The notes under the pieces: model-generated | What the model saw: only the letters and a program-made list of their open reading frames with translations | Database searches by the model: none | Told to the model about the DNA's origin: nothing | Translations under genes and position numbers: made by a program | Assembly: GCA_963680875.1 (NCBI GenBank) | Contig: OY804588.1 | Coordinates: 93,056,233 to 93,120,232, forward strand | Direction: 5' to 3' | Origin: Bathymodiolus brooksi | Lineage: Eukaryota; Mollusca; Bivalvia; Mytilida; Modiolidae | DNA: 64,000 nt | Shown: in pieces, positions 47,201-59,136 of the stretch | Layout: every line of letters begins with the position of its first letter | Numbering within the stretch: position 1 is the first letter of the stretch

Positions 47201-50200
47201 GTACATCAAAGGTTTAGTTTTGGTTGGTTGTGGGTCAGTCATCCAGGTTAACAGTACATCAAAGATTTAGTTTTGGTTGGTTGTGGGTCAGTCATCAAAG
47301 GTTTAGTTTTGGTTGGTTGTGGGTCAGTCATCCAGGTTAACAGTACATCAAAGATTTAGTTTTGGTTGGTTGTGGGTCAGTCATCCAGGTTAACAGTACA
47401 TCACAAATTTAGTTTTGGTTGGCTGTGGGTCAGTCATCCAAGTTAACAGTACATCAAAGGTTTAGTTTTGGTTGGTTGTGGGTCAGTCATCCAAGTTAAC
47501 AGTACATCAAAGGTTTAGTTTTGGTTGGTTGTGGGTCAGTCATCCAAGTTAACAGTACATCAAAGGTTTAGTTTTGGTTGGTTGTGGATCAGTCATCCAA
47601 GTTAACAGTACATCAAAGGTTTAGTTTTGGTTGGTTGTGGGTCAGTCATCCACAGTACATCAAAGGTTTAGTTTTGGTTGGTTGTGGATCAGTCATCCAA
47701 GTTAACAGTACATCAAAGGTTTAGTTTTGGTTGGTTGTGGGTCAGTCATCCAAGTTAACAGTACATCAAAGGTTTAGTTTTGGTTGGTTTTGGGTTGGTC
47801 ATCCAGGTTAACAGTACATCAAAGGTTTAGTTTTGGTTGGTTGTGGATCAGTCATCCAAGTTAACAGTACATCAAAGGTTTAGTTTTGGGTGGTTGTGGG
47901 TCAGTCATCCAGGTTAATAGTACATCAAAGGTTTAGTTTTGGTTGGTTGTGGGTCAGTCATCCAAGTTAACAGTACATCAAAGGTTTAGTTTTGGTTGGT
48001 TGTGGATCAGTCATCCAAGTTAACCGTACATCAAAGATTTAGTTTTGGTTGGTTGTGGGTCAGTCATCCAAGTTAACAGTACATCAAAGGTTTAGTTTTG
48101 GTTGGTTGTGGATCAGTCATCCAAGTTAACAGTACATCAAAGGTTTAGTTTTGGGTGGTTGTGGGTCAGTCATCCAAGTTAACCGTACATCAAAGATTTA
48201 GTTTTGGTTGGTTGTGGGTCAGTCATCCAGGTTAACAGTACATCAAAGGTTTAGTTTTGGTTGGTTGTGGGTCAGTCATCCAGGTTAACAGTACATCAAA
48301 GGTTTAGTTTTGGTTGGTTGTGGGTCGGTCATCCAAGTTAACAGTACATCAAAGGTTTAGTTTTGGTTGGTTGTGGGTCAGTCATCCAAGTTAACAGTAC
48401 ATCAAAGGTTTAGTTTTGATTGGTTGTGGGTCAGTCATCCAAGTTAACAGTACATCAAAGGTTTAGTTTTGGTTGGTTGTGGATCAGTCATCCAAGTTAA
48501 CAGTACATCAAAGGTTTAGTTTTGGTTGGTTGTGGGTCAGTCATCCAGGTTAACAGTACATCAAAGATTTAGTTTTGGTTGGTTGTGGATCAGTCATCCA
48601 AGTTAACAGTACATCAAAGATTTAGTTTTGGTTGGTTGTGGGTCAGTCATCCAGGTTAACAGTACATCAAAGGTTTAGTTTTGGTTGGTTGTGGGTCAGT
48701 CATCCAAGTTAACAGTACATCAAAGGTTTAGTTTTGGTTGGTTGTGGGTCAGTCATCCAAGTTAACAGTACATCAAAGGTTTAGTTTTGGTTGGTTGTGG
48801 GTCAGTCATCCAAGTTAACAGTACATCAAAGGTTTAGTTTTGGTTGGTTGTGGGTCAGTCATCCAAGTTAACAGTACATCAAAGATTTAGTTTTGGTTGG
48901 TTGTGGGTCAGTCATCCAAGTTAACAGTACATCAGAGATTTAGTTTTGGGTGGTTGTGGGTCAGTCATCCAAGTTAACAGTACATCAAAGGTTTAGTTTT
49001 GATTGGTTGTGGGTCAGTCATCCAAGTTAACAGTACATCAAAGATTTAGTTTTGGTTGGTTGTGGGTCAGTCATCCAAGTTAACAGTACATCAAAGGTTT
49101 AGTTTTGGTCGGTTGTGGGTCAGTCATCCAAGTTAACAGTACATCAAAGGTTTAGTTTTGGTTGGTTGTGGGTCAGTCATCAAAGGTTTAGTTTTGGTTG
49201 GTTGTGGGTCAGTCATCCAGGTTAACAGTACATCAAAGGTTTAGTTTTGGTTGGTTGTGGGTCAGTCATCCAGGTTAACAGTACATCAAAGGTTTAGTTT
49301 TGGTTGGTTGTGGGTCAGTCATGAAAGGTTTAGTTTTGGTTGGTTGTGGGTCAGTCATCCAAGTTAACAGTACATCAAAGATTTAGTTTTGGTTGGTTGT
49401 GGGTCAGTCATCAAAGGTTTAGTTTTGGTTGGTTGTGGGTCAGTCATCCAGGTTAACAGTACATCAAAGGTTTAGTTTTGGTTGGTTGTGGGTCAGTCAT
49501 CAAAGGTTTAGTTTTGGTTGGTTGTGGGTCAGTCATCCAGGTTAACAGTACATCAAAGGTTTAGTTTTGGTTGGTTGTGGGTCAGTCATCCAGGTTAACA
49601 GTACATCAAAGGTTTAGTTTTGGTTGGTTGTGGGTCAGTCATCCAGGTTAACAGTACATCAAAGGTTTAGTTTTGGTTGGTTGTGGGTCAGTCATGAAAG
49701 GTTTAGTTTTGGTTGGTTGTGGGTCAGTCATCCAAGTTAACAGTACATCAAAGATTTAGTTTTGGTTGGTTGTGGGTCAGTCATCAAAGGTTTAGTTTTG
49801 GTTGGTTGTGGGTCAGTCATCCAGGTTAACAGTACATCAAAGGTTTAGTTTTGGTTGGTTGTGGGTCAGTCATCCAGGTTAACAGTACATCAAAGGTTTA
49901 GTTTTGGTTGGTTGTGGATCAGTCATCCAGGTTAACAGTACATCAAAGGTTTAGTTTTGGTTGGTTGTGGGTCAGTCATCCAAGTTAACAGTACATCAAA
50001 GGTTTAGTTTTGGTTGGTTGTGGGTCAATCATCCAAGTTAACAGTACATCAAAGGTTTAGTTTTGGTTGGTTGTGGGTCAGTCATCCAGGTTAACAGTAC
50101 ATCAAAGGTTTAGTTTTGGTTGGTTGTGGGTCAGTCATCAAAGGTTTAGTTTTGGTTGGTTGTGGGTCAGTCATCCAGGTTAACAGTACATCAAAGGTTT

Positions 50201-53200
50201 AGTTTTGGTTGGTTGTGGGTCAGTCATCAAAGGTTTAGTTTTGGTTGGTTGTGGGTCGGTCATCCAGGTTAACAGTACATCAAAGGTTTAGTTTTGGTTG
50301 GTTGTGGATCAGTCATCCAGGTTAACAGTACATCAAAGGTTTAGTTTTGGTTGGTTGTGGGTCAGTCATCCAGGTTAACAGTACATCAAAGGTTTAGTTT
50401 TGGTTGGTTGTGGGTCAGTCATCCAGGTTAACAGTACATCAAAGATTTAGTTTTGGTTGGTTGTGGGTCAGTCATCCAGGTTAACAGTACATCAAAGGTT
50501 TAGTTTTGGTTGGTTGTGGATCAGTCATCCAGGTTAACAGTACATCAAAGATTTAGTTTTGGTTGGTTGTGGGTCAGTCATCCAAGTTAACAGTACATCA
50601 AAGGTTTAGTTTTGGTTGGTTGTGGATCAGTCATCCAGGTTAACAGTACATCAAAGATTTAGTTTTGGTTGGTTGTGGGTCAGTCATCCAAGTTAACAGT
50701 ACATCAAAGGTTTAGTTTTGGTTGGTTGTGGATCAGTCATCCAAGTTAACAGTACATCAAAGATTTAGTTTTGGTTGGTTGTGGGTCAGTCATCCAAGTT
50801 AACAGTACATCAAAGGTTTAGTTTTGGTTGGTTGTGGGTCAGTCATCCAAGTTAACAGTACATCAAAGGTTTAGTTTTGGTTGGTTGTGGGTCAGTCATC
50901 CAAGTTAACAGTACATCAAAGGTTTAGTTTTGGTTGGTTGTGGGTCAGTCATCCAAGTTAACAGTACATCAAAGGTTTAGTTTTGGTTGGTTGTGGGTCA
51001 GTCATCCAAGTTAACAGTACATCAAAGATTTAGTTTTGGTTGGTTGTGGGTCAGTCATCCAAGTTAACAGTACATCAGAGATTTAGTTTTGGGTGGTTGT
51101 GGGTCAGTCATCCAAGTTAACAGTACATCAAAGGTTTAGTTTTGATTGGTTGTGGGTCAGTCATCCAAGTTAACAGTACATCAAAGATTTAGTTTTGGTT
51201 GGTTGTGGGTCAGTCATCCAAGTTAACAGTACATCAAAGGTTTAGTTTTGGTCGGTTGTGGGTCAGTCATCCAAGTTAACAGTACATCAAAGGTTTAGTT
51301 TTGGTTGGTTGTGGGTCAGTCATCAAAGGTTTAGTTTTGGTTGGTTGTGGGTCAGTCATCCAGGTTAACAGTACATCAAAGGTTTAGTTTTGGTTGGTTG
51401 TGGGTCAGTCATGAAAGGTTTAGTTTTGGTTGGTTGTGGGTCAGTCATCCAAGTTAACAGTACATCAAAGATTTAGTTTTGGTTGGTTGTGGGTCAGTCA
51501 TCAAAGGTTTAGTTTTGGTTGGTTGTGGGTCAGTCATCCAGGTTAACAGTACATCAAAGGTTTAGTTTTGGTTGGTTGTGGGTCAGTCATCAAAGGTTTA
51601 GTTTTGGTTGGTTGTGGGTCAGTCATCCAGGTTAACAGTACATCAAAGGTTTAGTTTTGGTTGGTTGTGGGTCAGTCATCCAGGTTAACAGTACATCAAA
51701 GGTTTAGTTTTGGTTGGTTGTGGGTCAGTCATCCAGGTTAACAGTACATCAAAGGTTTAGTTTTGGTTGGTTGTGGGTCAGTCATGAAAGGTTTAGTTTT
51801 GGTTGGTTGTGGGTCAGTCATGAAAGGTTTAGTTTTGGTTGGTTGTGGGTCAGTCATCAAAGGTTTAGTTTTGGTTGGTTGTGGGTCAGTCATCCAGGTT
51901 AACAGTACATCAAAGGTTTAGTTTTGGTTGGTTGTGGGTCAGTCATCCAGGTTAACAGTACATCAAAGGTTTAGTTTTGGTTGGTTGTGGATCAGTCATC
52001 CAGGTTAACAGTACATCAAAGGTTTAGTTTTGGTTGGTTGTGGGTCAGTCATCCAAGTTAACAGTACATCAAAGGTTTAGTTTTGGTTGGTTGTGGGTCA
52101 ATCATCCAAGTTAACAGTACATCAAAGGTTTAGTTTTGGTTGTTTGTGGGTCAGTCATCCAGGTTAACAGTACATCAAAGGTTTAGTTTTGGTTGGTTGT
52201 GGGTCAGTCATCAAAGGTTTAGTTTTGGTTGGTTGTGGGTCAGTCATCCAGGTTAACAGTACATCAAAGGTTTAGTTTTGGTTGGTTGTGGGTCAGTCAT
52301 CAAAGGTTTAGTTTTGGTTGGTTGTGGGTCGGTCATCCAGGTTAACAGTACATCAAAGGTTTAGTTTTGGTTGGTTGTGGATCAGTCATCCAGGTTAACA
52401 GTACATCAAAGGTTTAGTTTTGGTTGGTTGTGGGTCAGTCATCCAGGTTAACAGTACATCAAAGGTTTAGTTTTGGTTGGTTGTGGGTCAGTCATCCAGG
52501 TTAACAGTACATCAAAGGTTTAGTTTTGGTTGGTTGTGGGTCAGTCATCCAGGTTAACAGTACATCAAAGATTTAGTTTTGGTTGGTTGTGGGTCAGTCA
52601 TCCAGGTTAACAGTACATCAAAGGTTTAGTTTTGGTTGGTTGTGGATCAGTCATCCAGGTTAACAGTACATCAAAGATTTAGTTTTGGTTGGTTGTGGGT
52701 CAGTCATCCAAGTTAACAGTACATCAAAGGTTTAGTTTTGGTTGGTTGTGGATCAGTCATCCAGGTTAACAGTACATCAAAGATTTAGTTTTGGTTGGTT
52801 GTGGGTCAGTCATCCAAGTTAACAGTACATCAAAGGTTTAGTTTTGGTTGGTTGTGGATCAGTCATCCAAGTTAACAGTACATCAAAGATTTAGTTTTGG
52901 TTGGTTGTGGGTCAGTCATCCAAGTTAACAGTACATCAAAGGTTTAGTTTTGGGTGGTTGTGGGTCAGTCATCCAGGTTAACAGTACATCAAAGATTTAG
53001 TTTTGGTTGGTTGTGGGTCAGTCATCCAAGTTAACAGTACATCAAAGATTTAGTTTTGGGTGGTTGTGGGTCAGTCATCAAAGGTTTAGTTTTGGTTGGT
53101 TGTGGGTCAGTCATCAAAGGTTTAGTTTTGGTTGGTTGTGGGTCTGTCATCCAAGTTAACAGTACATCAAAGATTTAGTTTTGGGTGGTTGTGGGTCAGT

Positions 53201-53728
53201 CATCCAGGTTAACAGTACATCAAAGGTTTAGTTTTGGGTGGTTGTGGGTCAGTCATCAAAGGTTTAGTTTTGGTTGGTTGTGGGTCAGTCATCAAAGGTT
53301 TAGTTTTGGTTGGTTGTGGGTCAGTCATCCAAGTTAACAGTACATCAAAGATTTAGTTTTGGGTGGTTGTGGGTCAGTCATCCAGGTTAACAGTACATCA
53401 AAGGTTTAGTTTTGGTTGGTTGTGAGTCAGTCATCCAAGTTAACCGTACATCAAAGGTTTAGTTTTGGTTGGTTGTGGGTCAGTCATCCAGGTTAACAGT
53501 ACATCAAAGGTTTAGTTTTGGTTGGTTGTGGGTCAATCATCAAAGGTTTAGTTTTGGTTGGTTGTGGGTCAGTCATCCAGGTTAACAGTACATCAAAGGT
53601 TTAGTTTTGGTTGGTTGTGGGTCAGTCATCCAAGTTAACAGTACATCAAAGGTTTAGTTTTGGTTGGTTGTGGGTCAGTCATCCAGGTTAACAGTACATC
53701 AAAGATTTAGTTTTGGTTGGTTGTGGGT

Positions 53729-54024
53729 CAGTCATCAAAGGTTTAGTTTTGGTTGGTTGTGGGTCAGTCATCAAAGGTTTAGTTTTGGTTGGTTGTGGGT
53801 CAGTCATCAAAGGTTTAGTTTTGGTTGGTTGTGGGTCAGTCATCAAAGGTTTAGTTTTGGTTGGTTGTGGGTCAGTCATCAAAGGTTTAGTTTTGGTTGG
53901 TTGTGGGTCAGTCATCAAAGGTTTAGTTTTGGTTGGTTGTGGGTCAGTCATCAAAGGTTTAGTTTTGGTTGGTTGTGGGTCAGTCATCAAAGGTTTAGTT
54001 TTGGTTGGTTGTGGGTCAGTCATC
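53729..54024 (+). repeat. Longest pure run of the 36-bp deleted unit
   Basis: About eight or nine consecutive 36-bp units lie without a 53-bp unit between them. They are virtually identical, which points to a local expansion of the deleted form. Confidence 0.9.
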
Positions 54025-55521
54025 CAGGTTAACAGTACATCAAAGGTTTAGTTTTGGTTGGTTTTGGGTCAGTCATCCAAGTTAACAGTACATCAAAGAT
54101 TTAGTTTTGGTTGGTTGTGGGGCAGTCATCCAGGTTAACAGTACATCAAAGGTTTAGTTTTGGTTGGTTGTGGATCAGTCATCCAGGTTAACAGTACATC
54201 AAAGGTTTAGTTTTGGTTGGTTGTGGGTCAGTCATCCAGGTTAACAGTACATCAAAGATTTAGTTTTGGTTGGTTGTGGGTCAGTCATCCAGGTTAACAG
54301 TACATCAAAGGTTTAGTTTTGGTTGGTTGTGGATCAGTCATCCAGGTTAACAGTACATCAAAGGTTTAGTTTTGGTTGGTTGTGGGTCAGTCATCCAGGT
54401 TAACAGTACATCAAAGATTTAGTTTTGGTTGGTTGTGGGTCAGTCATCCAGGTTAACAGTACATCAAAGGTTTAGTTTTGGTTGGTTGTGGATCAGTCAT
54501 CCAGGTTAACAGTACATCAAAGATTTAATTTTGGTTGGTTGTGGGTCAGTCATCCAGGTTAACAGTTCATCAAAGGTTTAGTTTTGGTTGGTTATGAGTC
54601 AGTCATCCAGGTTAACAGTACATCAAAGATTCAGTTTTGGTTGGTTGTGGGTCAGTCATCCAAGTTAACAGTACATCAAAGGTTTAGTTTTGGTTGGTTG
54701 TGGATCAGTCATCCAAGTTAACAGTACATCAAAGGTTTAGTTTTGGTTGGTTGTGGGTCAGTCATCCAAGTTAACAGTACATCAAAGGTTTAGTTTTGGT
54801 TGGTTGTGGGTCAGTCATCCAAGTTAACCGTACATCAAAGGTTTAGTTTTGGTTGGTTGTGGGTCAGTCATCCAGGTTAACAGTACATCACAGATTTAGT
54901 TTTGGTTGGTTGTGGGTCAGTCATCCAGGTTACATCAAAGCAATGTGTGGCCTTACAATTGTACACATATTACTATAAAATTTATAGATCCTTGTAAATT
55001 TTAACCTTTCATTTATTACCTCCCTTTGTAAACTTTCGTGTAAGATAAACTTATTGATATTTTATTGCATTTTAAGGTGAGGTTTTTAATTACTCCTACA
55101 AATTTACCTACGATTAACAGTACTGTAAGAATCTCAATACTTTACGATCGGCCATCATACAGAAGTGTAATTTATTGCTGTAAGCAACAACAATGTTATG
55201 AGTAACAGAGTTTATGACAGACGATGATGGAGCTTTTTATACGTCCTTGACTATCTGATGGCCTTGTACAGACAGCTAAAACAAATGGTGTTACTGTTTC
55301 GAAGTAGCTTTATTATTGATTTTCTAGGGGAAAATATAAGTTACAGGGACATGCAAAAACTAAAAGTATTCAGTCACTAATGTTTTACATTATACACATA
55401 TTTCATAATTTTAAATCACAATTTAATTTTTTTTTCATTTTTATAAAATTTGTATCAACAAAAGCAAAAATGTCTGAAGTTTTCAGTTATTATTGTTAAC
55501 TAATTTATTGAAGTATGACTT

Positions 55522-55630
55522 TTAACAATATTTAAAGTTTTTGTACAAAAACCACACAAAGCACCTTTGCTTTACAAATTTGCAAAGGTGCTTTGTGTGG
55601 TTTTTGTACAAAAACTTTAAATATTGTTAA
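55522..55630. repeat. Perfect 49-bp inverted repeat with 11-nt loop
   Basis: The arms 55522-55570 and 55582-55630 are exact reverse complements, starting TTAACAATATTTAAAG and ending GCACCTTTGC at the loop. The sequences outside the arms are similar to each other in direct orientation (ATTGTTAACTAATTTATTGAAG near 55493 and ATTGTTAAATAATTTTTGGAAG near 55624). It could be a foldback element or a hairpin formed by template switching. Confidence 0.93.
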
Positions 55631-56019
55631 ATAATTTTTGGAAGTGTGATTTCTAAATAGTAATGATTTAATCACAAGCTTAAATTATTTGTCTTCAAAA
55701 TCACTATTAATTACGTACATGTATACCTTATTGTGTTTTTGACATTCAAAGATTAGTTTTGTGTTTAACTCATGAACTCTTCAAATTCTTAGATTGCAAA
55801 ATTTTGCTGAAATTACATGATGTACAGTGTGAAACTTCATTTAACAAAATTGACTGTTTTACTATGAAATATATATGGTAGTGAAATATTTTATTGACCA
55901 AATACTTTTTGCATGTCACTGTATAATTTGATATAAGTCCAACTATTATTAAATAACAAACTTCCTGCATGTACACGTACCAGTATGTACAATGTACATG
56001 TATATATATTTATATCACT

Positions 56020-56197
56020 CAGGGCTTTCAATATTTTTCAAGTCTACCAGTACTTCACTATTTACAGGCGGTACTTTTTATTAAAATTTGAACAATTTTC
56101 ATGAATATCTTATACAACATTCTTTAAAATCAGGAGGTACTAAAGACCATTTTAGACGGGTAAAAATACCTGGTACCACCCCATACTGAAAGGCCTG
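56020..56197. mobile_element. hAT-like MITE with 7-bp target duplication
   Basis: The 178-bp element has ends CAGGGCTTTCA and TGAAAGGCCTG. TATCACT lies immediately outside both ends (56013-56019 and 56198-56204). Its right subterminal part, read on the minus strand (GGTACCAGGTATTTTTACCC), matches the left part of the larger element at 19837, so the two belong to one family. Confidence 0.75.
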
Positions 56198-56648
56198 TAT
56201 CACTGGAAAAGTTACAGCAGATACTTCTACCATGCCTGAATTTGTGGTCAGATTTTTAATAAAGATGGCATCCAGTAATACTTTATTAGAAAATAGTCCC
56301 CCTATTACAATGTATAAGGTCACTCCTACCAGAGACCACCCCTTTTATCAGAACAGATTTCAGATGTTTTAAGATAGTAAAACACTAACACCACCCCTTT
56401 TATAGGGCCACTTGTTCCTTGCAGAAAAGTTGTCCTTATAAGAAGGGGACTACTAGACAGCTGTATGTAATGTACAACACTTTGATAACTTGGTAAACAG
56501 GACCTTAAGTTTTGCAAAGGGAGACAACTCAACTTGTCTTTACTATTAAGGCTGTTTTAAATATTATAGGTCAATAATAGGTATTGTTCCAATAAATGTT
56601 TGTCTAAATGGACGTCTTGGTTTATTATTTTCCTTATCCGATATTTGA

Positions 56649-57383
<735 letters not shown>

Positions 57384-57533
57384 AGTATGCAGAATTTTTG
57401 CATCAAAAAGGAAAGTATTATGCAGATTTCGATCAAGTACGGAAAGAAATTGAATCGGAAACAGATCGTGTTACTGGAGGAGAGAAAAATATTTCAGTCA
57501 TACCAATTAACCTTAGAGTATATTCTCCTAATG
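57384..57533 (+). CDS. DNM: Dynamin GTPase, coding exon 3
   Basis: The exon encodes residues 80-129 plus one base of codon 130: [20 protein letters not shown], then a Glu-rich helix with ETDRVTGG, then [14 protein letters not shown]. This is the conserved segment between the G2 and G3 motifs of the dynamin GTPase. The start at 57384 gives a gap-free fit to the family; an alternative start 45 nt upstream is also in frame. The donor GTAAGA follows. Confidence 0.95.
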
Positions 57534-58665
57534 GTAAGATTAATGTATGGATCAAATCTTTTCACAACTAATGATTTCAAATTCTTGAGTGCGTGACGAC
57601 GAAAATATTTTTCGTCATTGTATAAGAATACTAATTAATTTTGTAAGATATATATATCTTGTTTTACTGGTGTTTTATCTTTATACAAAATATTTTGTCA
57701 AAGGATTAGGGTTATGGTGTTTAACACCACTTTCAACAATATTTCAGTTAAATCAGTTTTATTGGTAGAGGAAACCAGAGAAAGCCACCGTCCTGCTGAA
57801 AATTACTGATAAATTTAATCACATAATGTTGTATCGAGTACACCTTGTCATGAGCGGGTTTTGTCAAAGAAAAAATCCAAGAAAACAAGTCTGAGAAGTA
57901 CATGTAATAAAATAAGTTATAAATTAAAACAAAAACAAAAATGAATTACATAGATACCTGTGAAATACTGAGATTTCCTAGTGAAGGAAAAACAATTATT
58001 TCACTGTCCGACAGTAAAACATGTTCCTGAAACAAAAGTTTAAAATCCATGTCATAAACAGTATAACTGCCCACTCTTGCGTTCTGAATATCAAAAATAG
58101 TATCACTTGTAACCGAACACGTATTCGTGAATTACAGCATTGTTTGGTAACTGAATATTTAACAATTTTATGGTCACTGCCATTCTTAAAGTTGTTGAAA
58201 TGACACTTATAAAATATCTATATAAAAAGGGGGAAACACATCCTTCCCAAAAACAAGGCATATGGTGACGAAAAACAGGTAAATTATTTTACATGTAATT
58301 AATTGTCCTTTTATCTTTAAAACACTTGTTTAGATACTGTATTACAAATATCTTTGTGGTATTTTGTTCATAATATCTGTGTACATAGATGATATATTAA
58401 ATTACAATGAAGCTTGCCAAAACCAAACCCCCAAATAAACAGAAATCTTGTATAAACTGAAATCCAAATTAACCCCAATGTCTTGTTTAAATGTCTAAGC
58501 AAAATACTTGTTTATTCTGAACAATAAAGTTTGTGTTTAGGTTTGACAGGTTCCACTGTTATATGTATTGAAGCTTAAATGAGTGCTGCTAGTCATAATT
58601 TTTTAGAAAATTATTGAAAATTATCAGAGTAACGGTGCTATAAGGTCGTTTATTTTATTTTTTAG
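57534..58665 (+). other. DNM: Dynamin intron 3
   Basis: It runs from donor GTAAGA to acceptor TATTTTTTAG. It contains SINE-like copy 4; the rest (57863-58665) is AT-rich with no recognised feature. Confidence 0.85.
57707..57862 (+). repeat. Dispersed SINE-like repeat, copy 4
   Basis: It contains GGTGTTTAACACCACTTTC, AACAATATTTCAGT, AGTTTTATTGGTAGAGGAAACC, ATTTAATCACATAATGTTG and TATCGAGTACACCTTG. The 3' tRNA-like end is lost. Confidence 0.65.
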
Positions 58666-58869
58666 TGCTGAATCTGACGTTGATAGATTTACCAGGAATG
58701 ACAAAGGTACCAGTAGGAAAACAACCAGTTGACATTGAATCACAAATTCGTAACATGGTGTTAGAATTTATATCTAAAGATAGCTGTCTTATTCTGGCTG
58801 TTTCTCCTGCTAACACGGACTTGGCTAACTCTGATGCTCTCAAAATTGCTAAAGAAGTTGATCCTCAAG
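58666..58869 (+). CDS. DNM: Dynamin GTPase, coding exon 4
   Basis: The exon encodes residues 130-197 plus one base of codon 198. It opens [20 protein letters not shown], with the G3 motif DLPG at 137-140 (switch II). It then has [20 protein letters not shown] and [20 protein letters not shown]. The acceptor is TTTTTTAG and the donor GTATTT. Conservation with animal dynamins is very high across this exon. Confidence 0.96.
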
Positions 58870-59034
58870 GTATTTTAAGAAAATTAGATTGCCATTTGTT
58901 TGTTTGATCAATTTTGTAGAATTATCAGCATTAAATTTAGTTCCAGACTCATAGAATTAAGAATAAAGAAAACATCTGTGATAGATAAGGATATTGATAT
59001 ACAAAAATACATATAATAGAATGAAAAACAAACA

Positions 59035-59078
59035 AATATCACAAATATCACAAATATCACAAATATCACAAATATCAC
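59035..59078 (+). repeat. 9-bp microsatellite (AAATATCAC)5
   Basis: Five consecutive AAATATCAC units lie about 60 bp left of the 32-bp array. Confidence 0.9.
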
Positions 59079-59136
59079 ATTGTCAGAACAGTTTCAAAAT
59101 ACAATCGAAAAAGAGTATAAAGAGGCAAAATGGATA

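Larger units (their letters stand above)
27842..54940 (+). repeat. 27-kb minisatellite of a 53-bp unit inside dynamin intron 1
   Basis: The consensus unit is CATCAAAGGTTTAGTTTTGG, then TTGGTTGTGGGTCAGT, then CATCCAAGTTAACAGTA (53 bp). Common variants are GGT/GAT after CAAA, GGG/GGA before TCAG, and AAG/AGG before TTAAC. I estimate 500-540 copies. A 36-bp form lacks the 17-bp segment between the two CATC words in the unit, as expected for replication slippage between direct repeats. Where 36-bp units run consecutively, frames stay open on both strands, because 36 is divisible by 3. These frames (for example 38617-38805, 46054-46278 and 53664-54032) are spurious. The G/T-rich half (TTTTGGTTGGTTGTGGG) gives marked strand asymmetry. 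The array ends in a truncated unit at 54940. Confidence 0.97.

Noticed and set aside
27842..54940. CRISPR-like array or repetitive protein gene in the 53-bp and 36-bp repeats
   Set aside because: Units are contiguous with no unique spacers, and the genome is eukaryotic. Open frames of 62-122 codons occur only where 36-bp units run together, on both strands and in more than one frame.
58655..58843. Minus-strand frame opposite dynamin exon 4
   Set aside because: It is the antisense shadow of the highly conserved exon that contains the DLPG motif.
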